Assembly: GCA_013824905.1 (NCBI GenBank)
Contig: PNOO01000004.1
Span: 1 to 24,359, forward strand
Origin: Syntrophus sp. (in: bacteria)
GTDB lineage: Bacteria; Desulfobacterota; Syntrophia; Syntrophales; UBA5619
Direction of reading: 5' to 3'
Length of the DNA: 24,359 bases
The notes under the pieces are model-generated. The model did no database searches. It worked only from the letters and a program-made list of their open reading frames with translations, and was not told where the DNA came from. This document shows, piece after piece, positions 8,554 through 14,967 of this stretch. Position numbers and translations under genes: made by a program. The first letter of the stretch is position 1, and each line of letters opens with the position of its first letter.

Positions 8554-8796
8554 ATGGTTTTTAAGTTGATATTCGGCATCATCATTGCCTATTTACTTTA
8601 CAAGTTGATAAAGGCATGGAACACCGTCAAGGGGTCCTCCAGAGCGAATCTGCCCACCGGCGGTGAAGACCTGGTGGAGGATCCCTTCTGTCACACCTAT
8701 GTTCCCGTGAGTAATGCCTTCCGGACCGTAATCGACGGGAAGACCGTCTATTTCTGTAGTCAAAAATGTCTCGAAACGTATAAAAAAAAGGTGTAG
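8554..8796 (+). CDS. Small membrane-anchored YHS/TRASH-like protein
   Basis: An 80-residue protein of unknown role. Residues 3-21 form one hydrophobic segment (KLIFGIIIAYLLYKLIKAW) that should anchor it in the inner membrane, followed by a short linker. Residues 48-80 resemble a YHS or TRASH-type domain: DPFCHTYVPVSNA, then DGKTVYFCSQKCLETYKKK, giving a C...YFCSxxC cysteine pattern that binds metal in related domains. The GTTGAAAG ahead of the ATG at 8554 is a weak ribosome binding site. It stands between folK and pgsA, 33 bp after one and 55 bp before the other. Metal or heme-related sensing or trafficking is a guess from the cysteines alone. Confidence 0.75.
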   Translation: MVFKLIFGIIIAYLLYKLIKAWNTVKGSSRANLPTGGEDLVEDPFCHTYVPVSNAFRTVIDGKTVYFCSQKCLETYKKKV

Positions 8797-8851
8797 GATT
8801 CAAAGGGTATGATTGTCATAGAGAACAGAGGATTTGAGGAGATCCTGCGCC

Positions 8852-9469
8852 ATGATCGATTTCATTAAACAGTCGTTTGACCGGCTGCCGATCGCGCCGG
8901 AGATGAGGGAAGTTTTCAATCTCCCCAATACCATTTCACTGCTCCGGATCGGGGTCATCCCCATCTTCTTCTGTCTGCTTCTTTCCCCGGGGCCGCTCAT
9001 GAGCCTCGTCATCGCCATGCTTTTCATAGCCGCTGCACTGACGGATCTTTTGGACGGATATGTTGCCCGAAGGTATCAGATCGTCACGACGATGGGCAAA
9101 TTTCTCGATCCGATAGCCGACAAACTGATCGTCAACACGGCAATGATTCTGCTGATCCCGATCGGACGCATTCCCACCTGGATCGTGGCCATCATCATCA
9201 TCCGCGACTTTATCGTGGATGGAATACGCAACATCGCCTCCTCTGAAGGACTGGTCATCGACGCGAGCCCGCTGGGGAAGCGGAAAACCCTTTGTCAGAT
9301 CTTCGCCGTTTCCGCCCTGATGATCCATTATCCCTTTTTTGGTGCCGACGCCCATGCCGTCGGCATGATTATCCTCTACATCGCCTTGATTTTGACGGTC
9401 CAGTCCGGGATCGATTACTTCATCAAGTTCTACCGGACAAGCATTAAAAAAGGTAGTAATATCAAATAG
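8852..9469 (+). CDS. pgsA: CDP-diacylglycerol-glycerol-3-phosphate 3-phosphatidyltransferase
   Basis: This integral membrane enzyme makes phosphatidylglycerol phosphate from CDP-diacylglycerol and glycerol-3-phosphate, the committed step to phosphatidylglycerol and cardiolipin. The CDP-alcohol phosphotransferase signature D-x2-D-G-x2-A-R-x8-G-x3-D-x3-D is complete, from DLLDGYVARR to GKFLDPIAD. An early NLPNTISLLRI helix and several hydrophobic segments fit the six-helix fold; 205 residues is a normal length. I chose ATG 8852, 8 bases after GAGGAGAT; the frame can open at TTG 8834 but that codon lies just before this site. PssA-type enzymes share the signature, but the N-terminal region and length fit PgsA better. 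The tRNA promoter lies just downstream. Confidence 0.9.
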   Translation: MIDFIKQSFDRLPIAPEMREVFNLPNTISLLRIGVIPIFFCLLLSPGPLMSLVIAMLFIAAALTDLLDGYVARRYQIVTTMGKFLDPIADKLIVNTAMILLIPIGRIPTWIVAIIIIRDFIVDGIRNIASSEGLVIDASPLGKRKTLCQIFAVSALMIHYPFFGADAHAVGMIILYIALILTVQSGIDYFIKFYRTSIKKGSNIK

Positions 9470-9502
9470 ACCGACGGATTACGGGAAGGGGCAAGTTTTT
9501 TA

Positions 9503-9530
9503 TTGACAAACGAAATTTATTTGTTATAGT
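9503..9530 (+). promoter_or_regulatory. Sigma-70 promoter of the tRNA pair
   Basis: TTGACA at 9503-9508 and TATAGT at 9525-9530 are separated by 16 bases. The next bases (CACGCGCC) form a GC-rich discriminator, a known feature of stable-RNA promoters that respond to ppGpp. Transcription should start near 9537, about 14 bases before tRNA-Gly. This is a prediction from consensus only. Confidence 0.8.
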
Positions 9531-9550
9531 CACGCGCCATCACACTGCGA

Positions 9551-9625
9551 GCGGGCGTAACTCAGTGGTAGAGTGCCACCTTGCCAAGGTGGACGTCGAC
9601 GGTTCAAATCCGTTCGCCCGCTCCA
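9551..9625 (+). tRNA. tRNA-Gly (GCC)
   Basis: A full cloverleaf can be drawn. The acceptor stem is GCGGGCG (9551-9557) with CGCCCGC (9615-9621), followed by discriminator T and an encoded CCA (9623-9625). The anticodon stem CCACC/GGTGG encloses the loop TTGCCAA, giving anticodon GCC at 9583-9585, which reads GGC and GGT. The T-arm contains GGTTCAAATCC. It is the first gene of a two-tRNA transcript, 15 bases before tRNA-Cys. Confidence 0.98.
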
Positions 9626-9640
9626 TTTCATTATCAAAAC

Positions 9641-9716
9641 GGCGGCATAGCCAAGTGGCTAAGGCAGCGGTCTGCAAAACCGTTATTCCCCGGTTCAAGT
9701 CCGGGTGCCGCCTCCA
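9641..9716 (+). tRNA. tRNA-Cys (GCA)
   Basis: The acceptor stem is GGCGGCA (9641-9647) with TGCCGCC (9706-9712), then discriminator T and an encoded CCA (9714-9716). The anticodon loop CTGCAAA gives anticodon GCA at 9674-9676, which reads TGC and TGT. The T-arm is CCCGGTTCAAGTCCGGG. The discriminator is U, as expected for recognition by cysteinyl-tRNA synthetase. It is transcribed with tRNA-Gly and is followed closely by a terminator. Confidence 0.98.
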
Positions 9717-9722
9717 GCCATG

Positions 9723-9760
9723 AAAGGGGTTAGAGCTGCCGATCTTGCCCCTTTTCTTTT
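9723..9760 (+). terminator. Rho-independent terminator of the tRNA pair
   Basis: AAAGGGG at 9723-9729 pairs with CCCCTTT at 9748-9754, and the 3' side continues into a T-rich tract (TTTTCTTTT). The loop is about 18 bases and may pair further inside. It begins 6 bases after the encoded CCA of tRNA-Cys, so it should separate tRNA transcription from pepA. Confidence 0.75.
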
Positions 9761-9800
9761 AGGGTTTTTCTTGCCAAACTCGATCCGCCGCTATTCCGAA

Positions 9801-9828
9801 TTGACATTCGTTTTGCATATGTTATTCT
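9801..9828 (+). promoter_or_regulatory. Sigma-70 promoter of pepA
   Basis: TTGACA at 9801-9806 and TATTCT at 9823-9828 are separated by 16 bases. Transcription would start near 9835, leaving a leader of about 80 bases before the pepA GTG. With the tRNA terminator upstream, pepA needs its own promoter, which supports the call. Confidence 0.65.
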
Positions 9829-9915
9829 GCCGCACAAATTAAAAAAGCAGCTTCATTCCCATACACTGAGCTTTTCTTGAACAGCAGAGGCTTTAATCTA
9901 GGCAGGGAGGCAGAT

Positions 9916-11430
9916 GTGAAGATTAACGTAAGAAAGGGAAAACTGACGGAAGTGACGACGGAAGCGGCTGTCGTTACCCATTTCGAAGGAGAAGCCGGCC
10001 TGGGAGGCGCCGCGGCAAAATTAAACGAGAAGTGCGGCGGCTTTATAAGTGAAATCATCTCTCAAGGAGACTTTACGGGCCGTCTCCATCAGATCTCCGT
10101 CATCTATTCCCACGGGTGTCTGCCGGCGAAGCGGCTGGTAGTCGTGGGTCTGGGGAAGAGGGTGGATTTTTCTCCTGAGAGGCTGAGGGGAGCCTTTTCC
10201 AAGGCCGCGCAGCAGATCAGGTCGCTGAACGTCAGCGAATTGGCCACCTCTCTCGATTTTGGAAGCATCGACCTGGCGCTTGATCGGGCAACCGAGGCGG
10301 TTGTGGAAGGCGTCCTTCTCGGCCTTTATCAGTATACGCCCTTCAAGACCATTGACCGGGAGAGCATCCGGGAGATGTCCGAGTTCACCATCCTCGATGG
10401 GGAAGAGAGCGCCGTAAAGGCCATCCGGAATGCGGCAAAAACAGCGGAGATCGTTTCGGAGGCAGTCTTGTTCGCACGAGACATCGTCTCGGCGCCGGCC
10501 AATGAGATGACGCCCACCGATCTGGCCAATGAGGCCAAGGCGAGCGCCAAAGGGAGAAACATCCAGTGTCGCGTTTTCGATACCGAGGAGATCAAGGAAC
10601 TCGGGATGAACGCCCTGCTCGGTGTGTCATTGGGTAGTGAACAGCCGCCCCGATTTATTGTTCTGGAATATCGGGGTGGGAAGAAGTCGTCTCCTTTCAT
10701 TGCCTTGGTCGGCAAGGGGATCACCTTCGACAGCGGCGGCATCTCCATCAAACCCTCGGAAAAGATGGACCAGATGAAAACGGACATGGCGGGAGGGGCG
10801 GCCGTCATTGCCGCCGTCCGGGCGGCCGCGGAACTCGGCCTTCCGATGAACCTGGTGGGCCTCGTTCCGGCCACCGAGAATCTCCCCGGCGGAAAGGCTT
10901 ACAAGCCCGGAGATATCCTCAAATCTCTTTCCGGGCAGACGATCGAGATCGTTACGACGGATGCCGAAGGACGCCTCATTCTGGCCGACGCTCTGACCTA
11001 TGCCGGCCGTTATAAACCCGCTGCGATCATCGATCTGGCGACCCTCACCGGGGCCTGCATCGTCGCCCTGGGCGATCACGTGATCGGTATGATGGGGACG
11101 GACGACGAACTGAAACAGGAAATCCGCGAGGCTGCCGCTGTCACGGGTGAAAAGGTGTGGGAACTGCCGCTGTGGGAAGAGTATGATGAATTGATCAAAG
11201 GTGATGCCGCGGATTTCAAGAATTCAGGAGGGAGAGCGGGCGGGGCCATCACGGCCGGCGCGTTCTTGAGCAAGTTTACCGGCGGTTACCCTTGGGTCCA
11301 TCTCGACATCGCGGGTCCCGCTTGGCTGACGAAGGAAAAGCCCTATATCCCCAAGGGCGCCTCGGGTGTGGGGGTCCGTCTCCTGGTCCGGTTTCTCCGG
11401 AACCGGTATCGGGAGGGGAAAAGGAGATGA
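9916..11430 (+). CDS. pepA: Leucyl aminopeptidase (M17)
   Basis: This dizinc/manganese aminopeptidase removes N-terminal residues from peptides in the cytosol; some relatives (PepA/XerA) also bind DNA. The 504-residue protein has a variable N-terminal domain and a conserved C-terminal catalytic domain. Metal ligands are visible: K267 and D272 in GKGITFDSGG, D290 in TDMAGG, and D349 and E351 in DAEGRL. The usual NTDAEGRL signature here reads TTDAEGRL (T347 in place of Asn). I chose GTG 9916, 5 bases after AGGGAGG; the frame reaches a TTG at 9877 without a good site. Its stop overlaps a mini-ORF that leads into the ABC ATPase pair, which suggests joint use of imported peptides. Confidence 0.95.
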   Translation: MKINVRKGKLTEVTTEAAVVTHFEGEAGLGGAAAKLNEKCGGFISEIISQGDFTGRLHQISVIYSHGCLPAKRLVVVGLGKRVDFSPERLRGAFSKAAQQIRSLNVSELATSLDFGSIDLALDRATEAVVEGVLLGLYQYTPFKTIDRESIREMSEFTILDGEESAVKAIRNAAKTAEIVSEAVLFARDIVSAPANEMTPTDLANEAKASAKGRNIQCRVFDTEEIKELGMNALLGVSLGSEQPPRFIVLEYRGGKKSSPFIALVGKGITFDSGGISIKPSEKMDQMKTDMAGGAAVIAAVRAAAELGLPMNLVGLVPATENLPGGKAYKPGDILKSLSGQTIEIVTTDAEGRLILADALTYAGRYKPAAIIDLATLTGACIVALGDHVIGMMGTDDELKQEIREAAAVTGEKVWELPLWEEYDELIKGDAADFKNSGGRAGGAITAGAFLSKFTGGYPWVHLDIAGPAWLTKEKPYIPKGASGVGVRLLVRFLRNRYREGKRR

Positions 11431-11456
11431 GGAAAAAACGGCGGCCGCCCCAATGA
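11427..11456 (+). CDS. Nine-codon mini-ORF linking pepA and oppD
   Basis: ATG at 11427 overlaps the pepA stop (11428-11430) as ATGA, encodes MRKKRRPPQ, and stops at 11454-11456, which again overlaps the next ATG (11453) as ATGA. A GGGAGGGG tract at 11411-11418 lies 8 bases before its start. The downstream ATPase gene has no clear ribosome binding site of its own, so this ORF could carry ribosomes to it. It may also be chance; the peptide itself resembles nothing known to me. Confidence 0.35.
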   Translation: MRKKRRPPQ

Positions 11457-12436
11457 GCGCGACTCTGGAAGTCAGGGGTCTCCGGACCCATTTTGAGACG
11501 GAACGGGGCATTGTCCGGGCCGTGGATGGGGTCGACATCAGTGTCGAGACCGGGATGACCCTTGGTGTCGTCGGAGAGTCCGGCTGTGGGAAGACCGTTC
11601 TGGCCCTTTCGCTCCTCAGGCTCGTCCCGTTCCCGCCGGGGCGGATCGTCGGAGGAAGCGTTCTTCTGGCCGGCAGGGAGCTGCTCTCTCTTTCTGAAGA
11701 AGAGATGCGGCGGGTCCGGGGGCGGGAGATCTCCATGATCTTCCAGGAGCCGATGACTTCGTTGAATCCGGTCTTCCGGATCGGGGAGCAGATAGCCGAA
11801 GTCATCCGTCTCCATCAAGGGGTTGCCCGTCGCGAAGCCCTTGCCCGCAGCGTGGAAATGCTTAGGAAGGTCGGCATCCCTTCACCCGAGAAGAGGGTGA
11901 GGGATTATCCGCACCAGTTGAGCGGCGGCATGCGCCAGCGGGTGATGATTGCCATCGCCCTGGCCTGCCGACCGCGTCTCATGCTGGCCGATGAGCCGAC
12001 CACCGCCCTCGATGTGACCATCCAGGCACAGATGCTCGACGTCATCGGACGTCTCCAGTCAGAAACGGGGTGCTCCGTTATCCTGATCACCCATGATCTC
12101 GGGGTGATCGCCGAGGCGGCCCGGGATGTAGCTGTGATGTACGCCGGCCGGATCGTCGAGCGCAGTCCCACACGCGAACTCTTTGCCAGCCCTTTGCATC
12201 CTTACACTGTGGGTTTGATGGGCTCCATCCCCCGTCTGGACGGGCCGGCGGGCAGGAACGCCCTGCTGCGGGTCATCCCCGGCACGGTTCCTCCTCTCTA
12301 TGCTCTCCCGGCCGGATGTCCTTTCCAGGATCGCTGTCCGGATGTCTTCTCGATCTGCCGTGAAAAGGAACCCGTTCTGAAGGAAAATTCAATAGGTCAT
12401 TCGGTAAGCTGCTTGAAATACGGAGAGTGTACATGA
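11453..12436 (+). CDS. Peptide ABC transporter ATPase, OppD/DppD type
   Basis: A 327-residue ATPase subunit that would drive import of oligopeptides, dipeptides or nickel from the inner face of the membrane. In order it shows Walker A GESGCGKT, signature LSGGMRQRV, Walker B LMLADEPT with ALDVTIQAQ, and switch ITHDLGV. The C-terminal oligopeptide-transporter extension with its cysteine pattern CPFQDRCPDVFSIC is present and separates it from general ABC ATPases. ATG 11453 is preceded only by GC-rich sequence without a good ribosome binding site, but it overlaps the stop of a mini-ORF. The gene overlaps the OppF-type partner as ATGA. No permease or binding protein gene is nearby, so the substrate is unknown. 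Confidence 0.92.
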   Translation: MSATLEVRGLRTHFETERGIVRAVDGVDISVETGMTLGVVGESGCGKTVLALSLLRLVPFPPGRIVGGSVLLAGRELLSLSEEEMRRVRGREISMIFQEPMTSLNPVFRIGEQIAEVIRLHQGVARREALARSVEMLRKVGIPSPEKRVRDYPHQLSGGMRQRVMIAIALACRPRLMLADEPTTALDVTIQAQMLDVIGRLQSETGCSVILITHDLGVIAEAARDVAVMYAGRIVERSPTRELFASPLHPYTVGLMGSIPRLDGPAGRNALLRVIPGTVPPLYALPAGCPFQDRCPDVFSICREKEPVLKENSIGHSVSCLKYGECT

Positions 12437-13404
12437 ACGACCCGCTGCTCGAGATACGTGGATTGAAGAAGCATTTCATTCAACGCGGGAGATTCCTCAC
12501 GGGGGGAGGAGGCGTGGTCCGGGCGGTGGATGGTGTCAATCTGCAAATCATGCGCGGCGAAACCCTGGGCCTGGTGGGTGAATCCGGTTGCGGCAAGACA
12601 ACTCTCGGTCGCCTGATCATGCGCCTTGAAGAGCCAACGGACGGATCGATCCGTTTTGCGGGCGAGGATGTCCTGACGCGGGGGGGAAAGGCTCTGAAAG
12701 GGTACCGACGCATGGTCCAGATGATCTTTCAGGATCCCTACTCCTCTCTGAATCCCAGGAAGACGGCAGGCGGCATCATCGGGGAACCTTTACTGATTCA
12801 TCATCCGGAGCGGCAGCGGGAGCTGAAGCAAAAGACGATCGAACTGATGGCCGTCGTCGGTTTGGATGAGGAGCAATTGACACGTTATCCGCATGAATTC
12901 AGCGGCGGGCAAAGACAGAGGATCGGAATCGCCAGGGCGCTGATCTTGAATCCTCAGCTCATTATCGCGGATGAGCCGGTTTCGGCCCTCGATGTCTCCA
13001 TTCAGGCCCAGATCCTCAATCTGATGAAACGCCTGCAACAGGATTTCGCCCTGACCTATCTGTTCATCACCCATGATCTGGGAGTGGTTCATCACATGAG
13101 CGATCGGATCGCTGTCATGTATCTAGGGAAGATCGTTGAACTAGGCGCCGGCGAAGTGATCTGCAGGCGCCCGGCGCATCCCTACACAAGTGCCCTCATT
13201 TCCGCCGTACCGGTCCCTGACCCCTTGAGACGGACTGAACGGATGATCCTTCGCGGAGAGATGCCTTCACCCGCGGCCCCGCCATCGGGATGCTCTTTCC
13301 ACCCCCGGTGCCCCTTTCGTATCGCGATCTGCGATCGTCAGGCGCCTCTTTTGGAGCAGCGGAACTCCGGTCATTGGGTATCCTGTCACAGGTCGGACCT
13401 ATGA
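12433..13404 (+). CDS. Peptide ABC transporter ATPase, OppF/DppF type
   Basis: The second ATPase of a heterodimeric peptide importer, 323 residues. It has Walker A GESGCGKTT, signature FSGGQRQRIGIARAL, Walker B LIIADEPVSALDVSIQAQ, switch FITHDLGVVHH and the C-terminal extension with GCSFHPRCPFRIAIC. The ATG at 12433 overlaps the stop of the OppD-type gene; GTG 12427 in the same frame is an alternative, but GGAGAG at 12422-12427 better fits the ATG. The membrane subunits and the binding protein must be encoded elsewhere. An oligopeptide rather than nickel or glutathione substrate is favoured only because pepA is upstream. Confidence 0.92.
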   Translation: MNDPLLEIRGLKKHFIQRGRFLTGGGGVVRAVDGVNLQIMRGETLGLVGESGCGKTTLGRLIMRLEEPTDGSIRFAGEDVLTRGGKALKGYRRMVQMIFQDPYSSLNPRKTAGGIIGEPLLIHHPERQRELKQKTIELMAVVGLDEEQLTRYPHEFSGGQRQRIGIARALILNPQLIIADEPVSALDVSIQAQILNLMKRLQQDFALTYLFITHDLGVVHHMSDRIAVMYLGKIVELGAGEVICRRPAHPYTSALISAVPVPDPLRRTERMILRGEMPSPAAPPSGCSFHPRCPFRIAICDRQAPLLEQRNSGHWVSCHRSDL

Positions 13405-13710
13405 AACACAAAAAGGCATCCATCACGACCCCTCCCCAATGATCTGAAAAATAATTTATAAAAAAGGCTTGCTTTTTCAAAATGGTGGTGTTAGGGACGA
13501 CCATCCGCCTTGATTACATGATGGAAATTGGATTGTCGGATCGGATGAAATGATTTAAACGGCGGGATAGGGAAAAGTTGGGCATTCATTTATTGCAAGA
13601 TAAACAAGCCACCATCGGTTCAGGAGAGGATCCTGAAAAGGGGTGGTTTTTTTGTGGTTGCAGGGTACAGGGCCTGCGGGAACAAATCTAGGAAAGGGGG
13701 GTGCAACGCT
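13405..13710 (+). other. 306-bp intergenic leader region before the cold-shock gene
   Basis: No protein gene is supported here. The first half is AT-rich with a weak A/T hairpin near 13460-13477 that could end the oppF transcript. The second half holds a strong terminator-like hairpin (13606-13653) and a smaller GC-rich hairpin (GCAGG with CCTGC, about 13660-13677) just ahead of the cold-shock ribosome binding site. No convincing promoter was found by eye on either side of the hairpin, so it is unclear where the cold-shock transcript begins. Confidence 0.5.
13606..13653 (+). terminator. Terminator-like hairpin with U7 before the cold-shock gene
   Basis: Outer stem CCACC (13609-13613) pairs with GGTGG (13642-13646); inner stem TTCAGGA (13619-13625) pairs with TCCTGAA (13631-13637) around a 5-base loop; seven Ts follow at 13647-13653. 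It is either the end of the oppDF transcript or, since only about 57 bases remain before the cold-shock start, an attenuator in that gene's leader. Confidence 0.7.
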
Positions 13711-13911
13711 TTGGCAGAAGGTAAGGTAAAGTGGTTTAACGAGAAAAAAGGGTTTGGCTTCATCGAGAATGATGAAGGAGGGGATGTGTTTGTCCACTTC
13801 AGCGCCATTCAAGGCGAAGGCTTTAAGACGCTGTATGAAGGTCAGAGAATTCGCTTTGACATCGAGCAAGGCAAAAAGGGACCGGCTGCAGTAAACGTAC
13901 AGCCATTGTAA
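13711..13911 (+). CDS. Cold-shock domain protein, CspA family
   Basis: A single cold-shock domain of 66 residues, the usual length, that binds single-stranded RNA and DNA and melts RNA structure. Both nucleic-acid motifs are intact: RNP1 KGFGFIE and RNP2 VFVHFSAI, after the conserved AEGKVKWFNEKKG start. I chose TTG 13711, since it puts the protein start where the family begins and lies about 10 bases after a strong GGAAAGGGGGG; the longer frame from 13654 adds 19 unconserved residues beginning inside the hairpin tail. It is monocistronic, with a terminator-like hairpin before it and a clear terminator after it. Confidence 0.93.
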   Translation: MAEGKVKWFNEKKGFGFIENDEGGDVFVHFSAIQGEGFKTLYEGQRIRFDIEQGKKGPAAVNVQPL

Positions 13912-13931
13912 GAGACATATCGTGAACTGCA

Positions 13932-13967
13932 ATGCCCCGGACGCCAATAACGACGGGGCATTTTTTT
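13932..13967 (+). terminator. Rho-independent terminator after the cold-shock gene
   Basis: ATGCCCCG at 13932-13939 pairs perfectly with CGGGGCAT at 13954-13961, and a run of seven Ts spans 13961-13967. It starts 20 bases after the cold-shock stop codon and should isolate miaA from it. Confidence 0.9.
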
Positions 13968-14016
13968 ATCGTTTTTCCTATCAACATAATTCACGGGGCT
14001 GGGAGGGATTAAAGCC

Positions 14017-14967
14017 GTGCCGACGGATGAAGAAGTGCTCCGCAGCTTTCGAAAAAGCTACAACCTCCTCGTTATCCTGGGGCCTACCGCCACGGGCAAA
14101 ACGGGGCTTGCCGTCGGTCTGGCCAGAAGGTTGGGCGGCGGCGAGATCATCTCCGCCGATTCCCGCCAGGTATACAGAGGAATGGATCTAGGGACAGGCA
14201 AAGACCTCAACGAATACAACCTGGGCGGGGTCAATGTGTCCTACCACCTGATCGACATCTTCGATCCTACGGAAGAATGCAATGTCTTTACATACCAGAA
14301 GCTCTTTTACCGCTGTTTTCAGGAGATCGTAGGGCGGGGCAATGTCCCCCTAATGGTGGGGGGATCGGGTCTCTATCTGGATGCAGTGATCCGGGGATAC
14401 CGCCTCCCGGCAGTCCCCGAGAATCAGGCGCTGCGTATGGAGCTGAGAGGGGAGAGGATGGCGTCGCTTCGTCTGCGTTTCCTTTCACTTTGCCCTGAGG
14501 TGCACAATACGACCGATCTTCGGGAACGCAAAAGGCTCATCAGAGCGATTGAGATAGCCGAATTCACACGCCATCATTCCGATGACGACGGACCCTTGAT
14601 CCTCATTTCTCCACTGGTCGTGGGGATTCGCTGTGAGAGGGAAACGCTGCGCCGCAAGATCACCGACCGTTTGGAGGCGCGCCTGGCGGCCGGAATGATC
14701 GAGGAGGTGCAAGCTCTCCAGGGAAAGGGGCTTGGCTGGGAGAGGATCGATTCCCTCGGTCTCGAATACCGTTACATCGGTCTGTATCTCCGGAGGAAAA
14801 TGACCCGTGAAGAGATGGTCACGATTCTAAACACTCGCATCCACCAGTTTGCCAAACGACAGGAAACCTGGTTCAGACGTATGGAAAAAAGCGGTGTTCG
14901 GATTCACTGGATCGAAAACGCCGATATGGACAAGGCGATATCCCTGATCGCCCGCTTGACGGCATGA
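14017..14967 (+). CDS. miaA: tRNA dimethylallyltransferase
   Basis: MiaA adds a dimethylallyl group to N6 of A37 in tRNAs that read codons starting with U, which includes the tRNA-Cys of this window. The 316-residue length is normal. It has the P-loop GPTATGKT at residues 22-29, the catalytic aspartate in SADSRQVYRGMD, a VGGSGLYLDAV block and the C-terminal FAKRQETWFRR. The segment LGTGKDLNEYNLGGVNVSYH differs from the common enterobacterial form and looks like a divergent sub-branch. The start is GTG 14017, 9 bases after GGGAGGG. Its stop overlaps the following glycosyltransferase gene as ATGA. No clear promoter was found in the 49 bases after the upstream terminator. Confidence 0.93.
   Translation: MPTDEEVLRSFRKSYNLLVILGPTATGKTGLAVGLARRLGGGEIISADSRQVYRGMDLGTGKDLNEYNLGGVNVSYHLIDIFDPTEECNVFTYQKLFYRCFQEIVGRGNVPLMVGGSGLYLDAVIRGYRLPAVPENQALRMELRGERMASLRLRFLSLCPEVHNTTDLRERKRLIRAIEIAEFTRHHSDDDGPLILISPLVVGIRCERETLRRKITDRLEARLAAGMIEEVQALQGKGLGWERIDSLGLEYRYIGLYLRRKMTREEMVTILNTRIHQFAKRQETWFRRMEKSGVRIHWIENADMDKAISLIARLTA

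Noticed and set aside
8834..8851. Upstream TTG start for pgsA
   Set aside because: The TTG precedes the GAGGAGAT ribosome binding site that serves ATG 8852.
9842..9876. AAAAGC/GCTTTT pairing in the pepA leader as an attenuator
   Set aside because: The stem is short and AT-rich with a long loop, too weak to call.
13401..13442. Thirteen-codon ORF overlapping the oppF stop
   Set aside because: It has no ribosome binding site of its own, no following coupled gene and no known peptide similarity.
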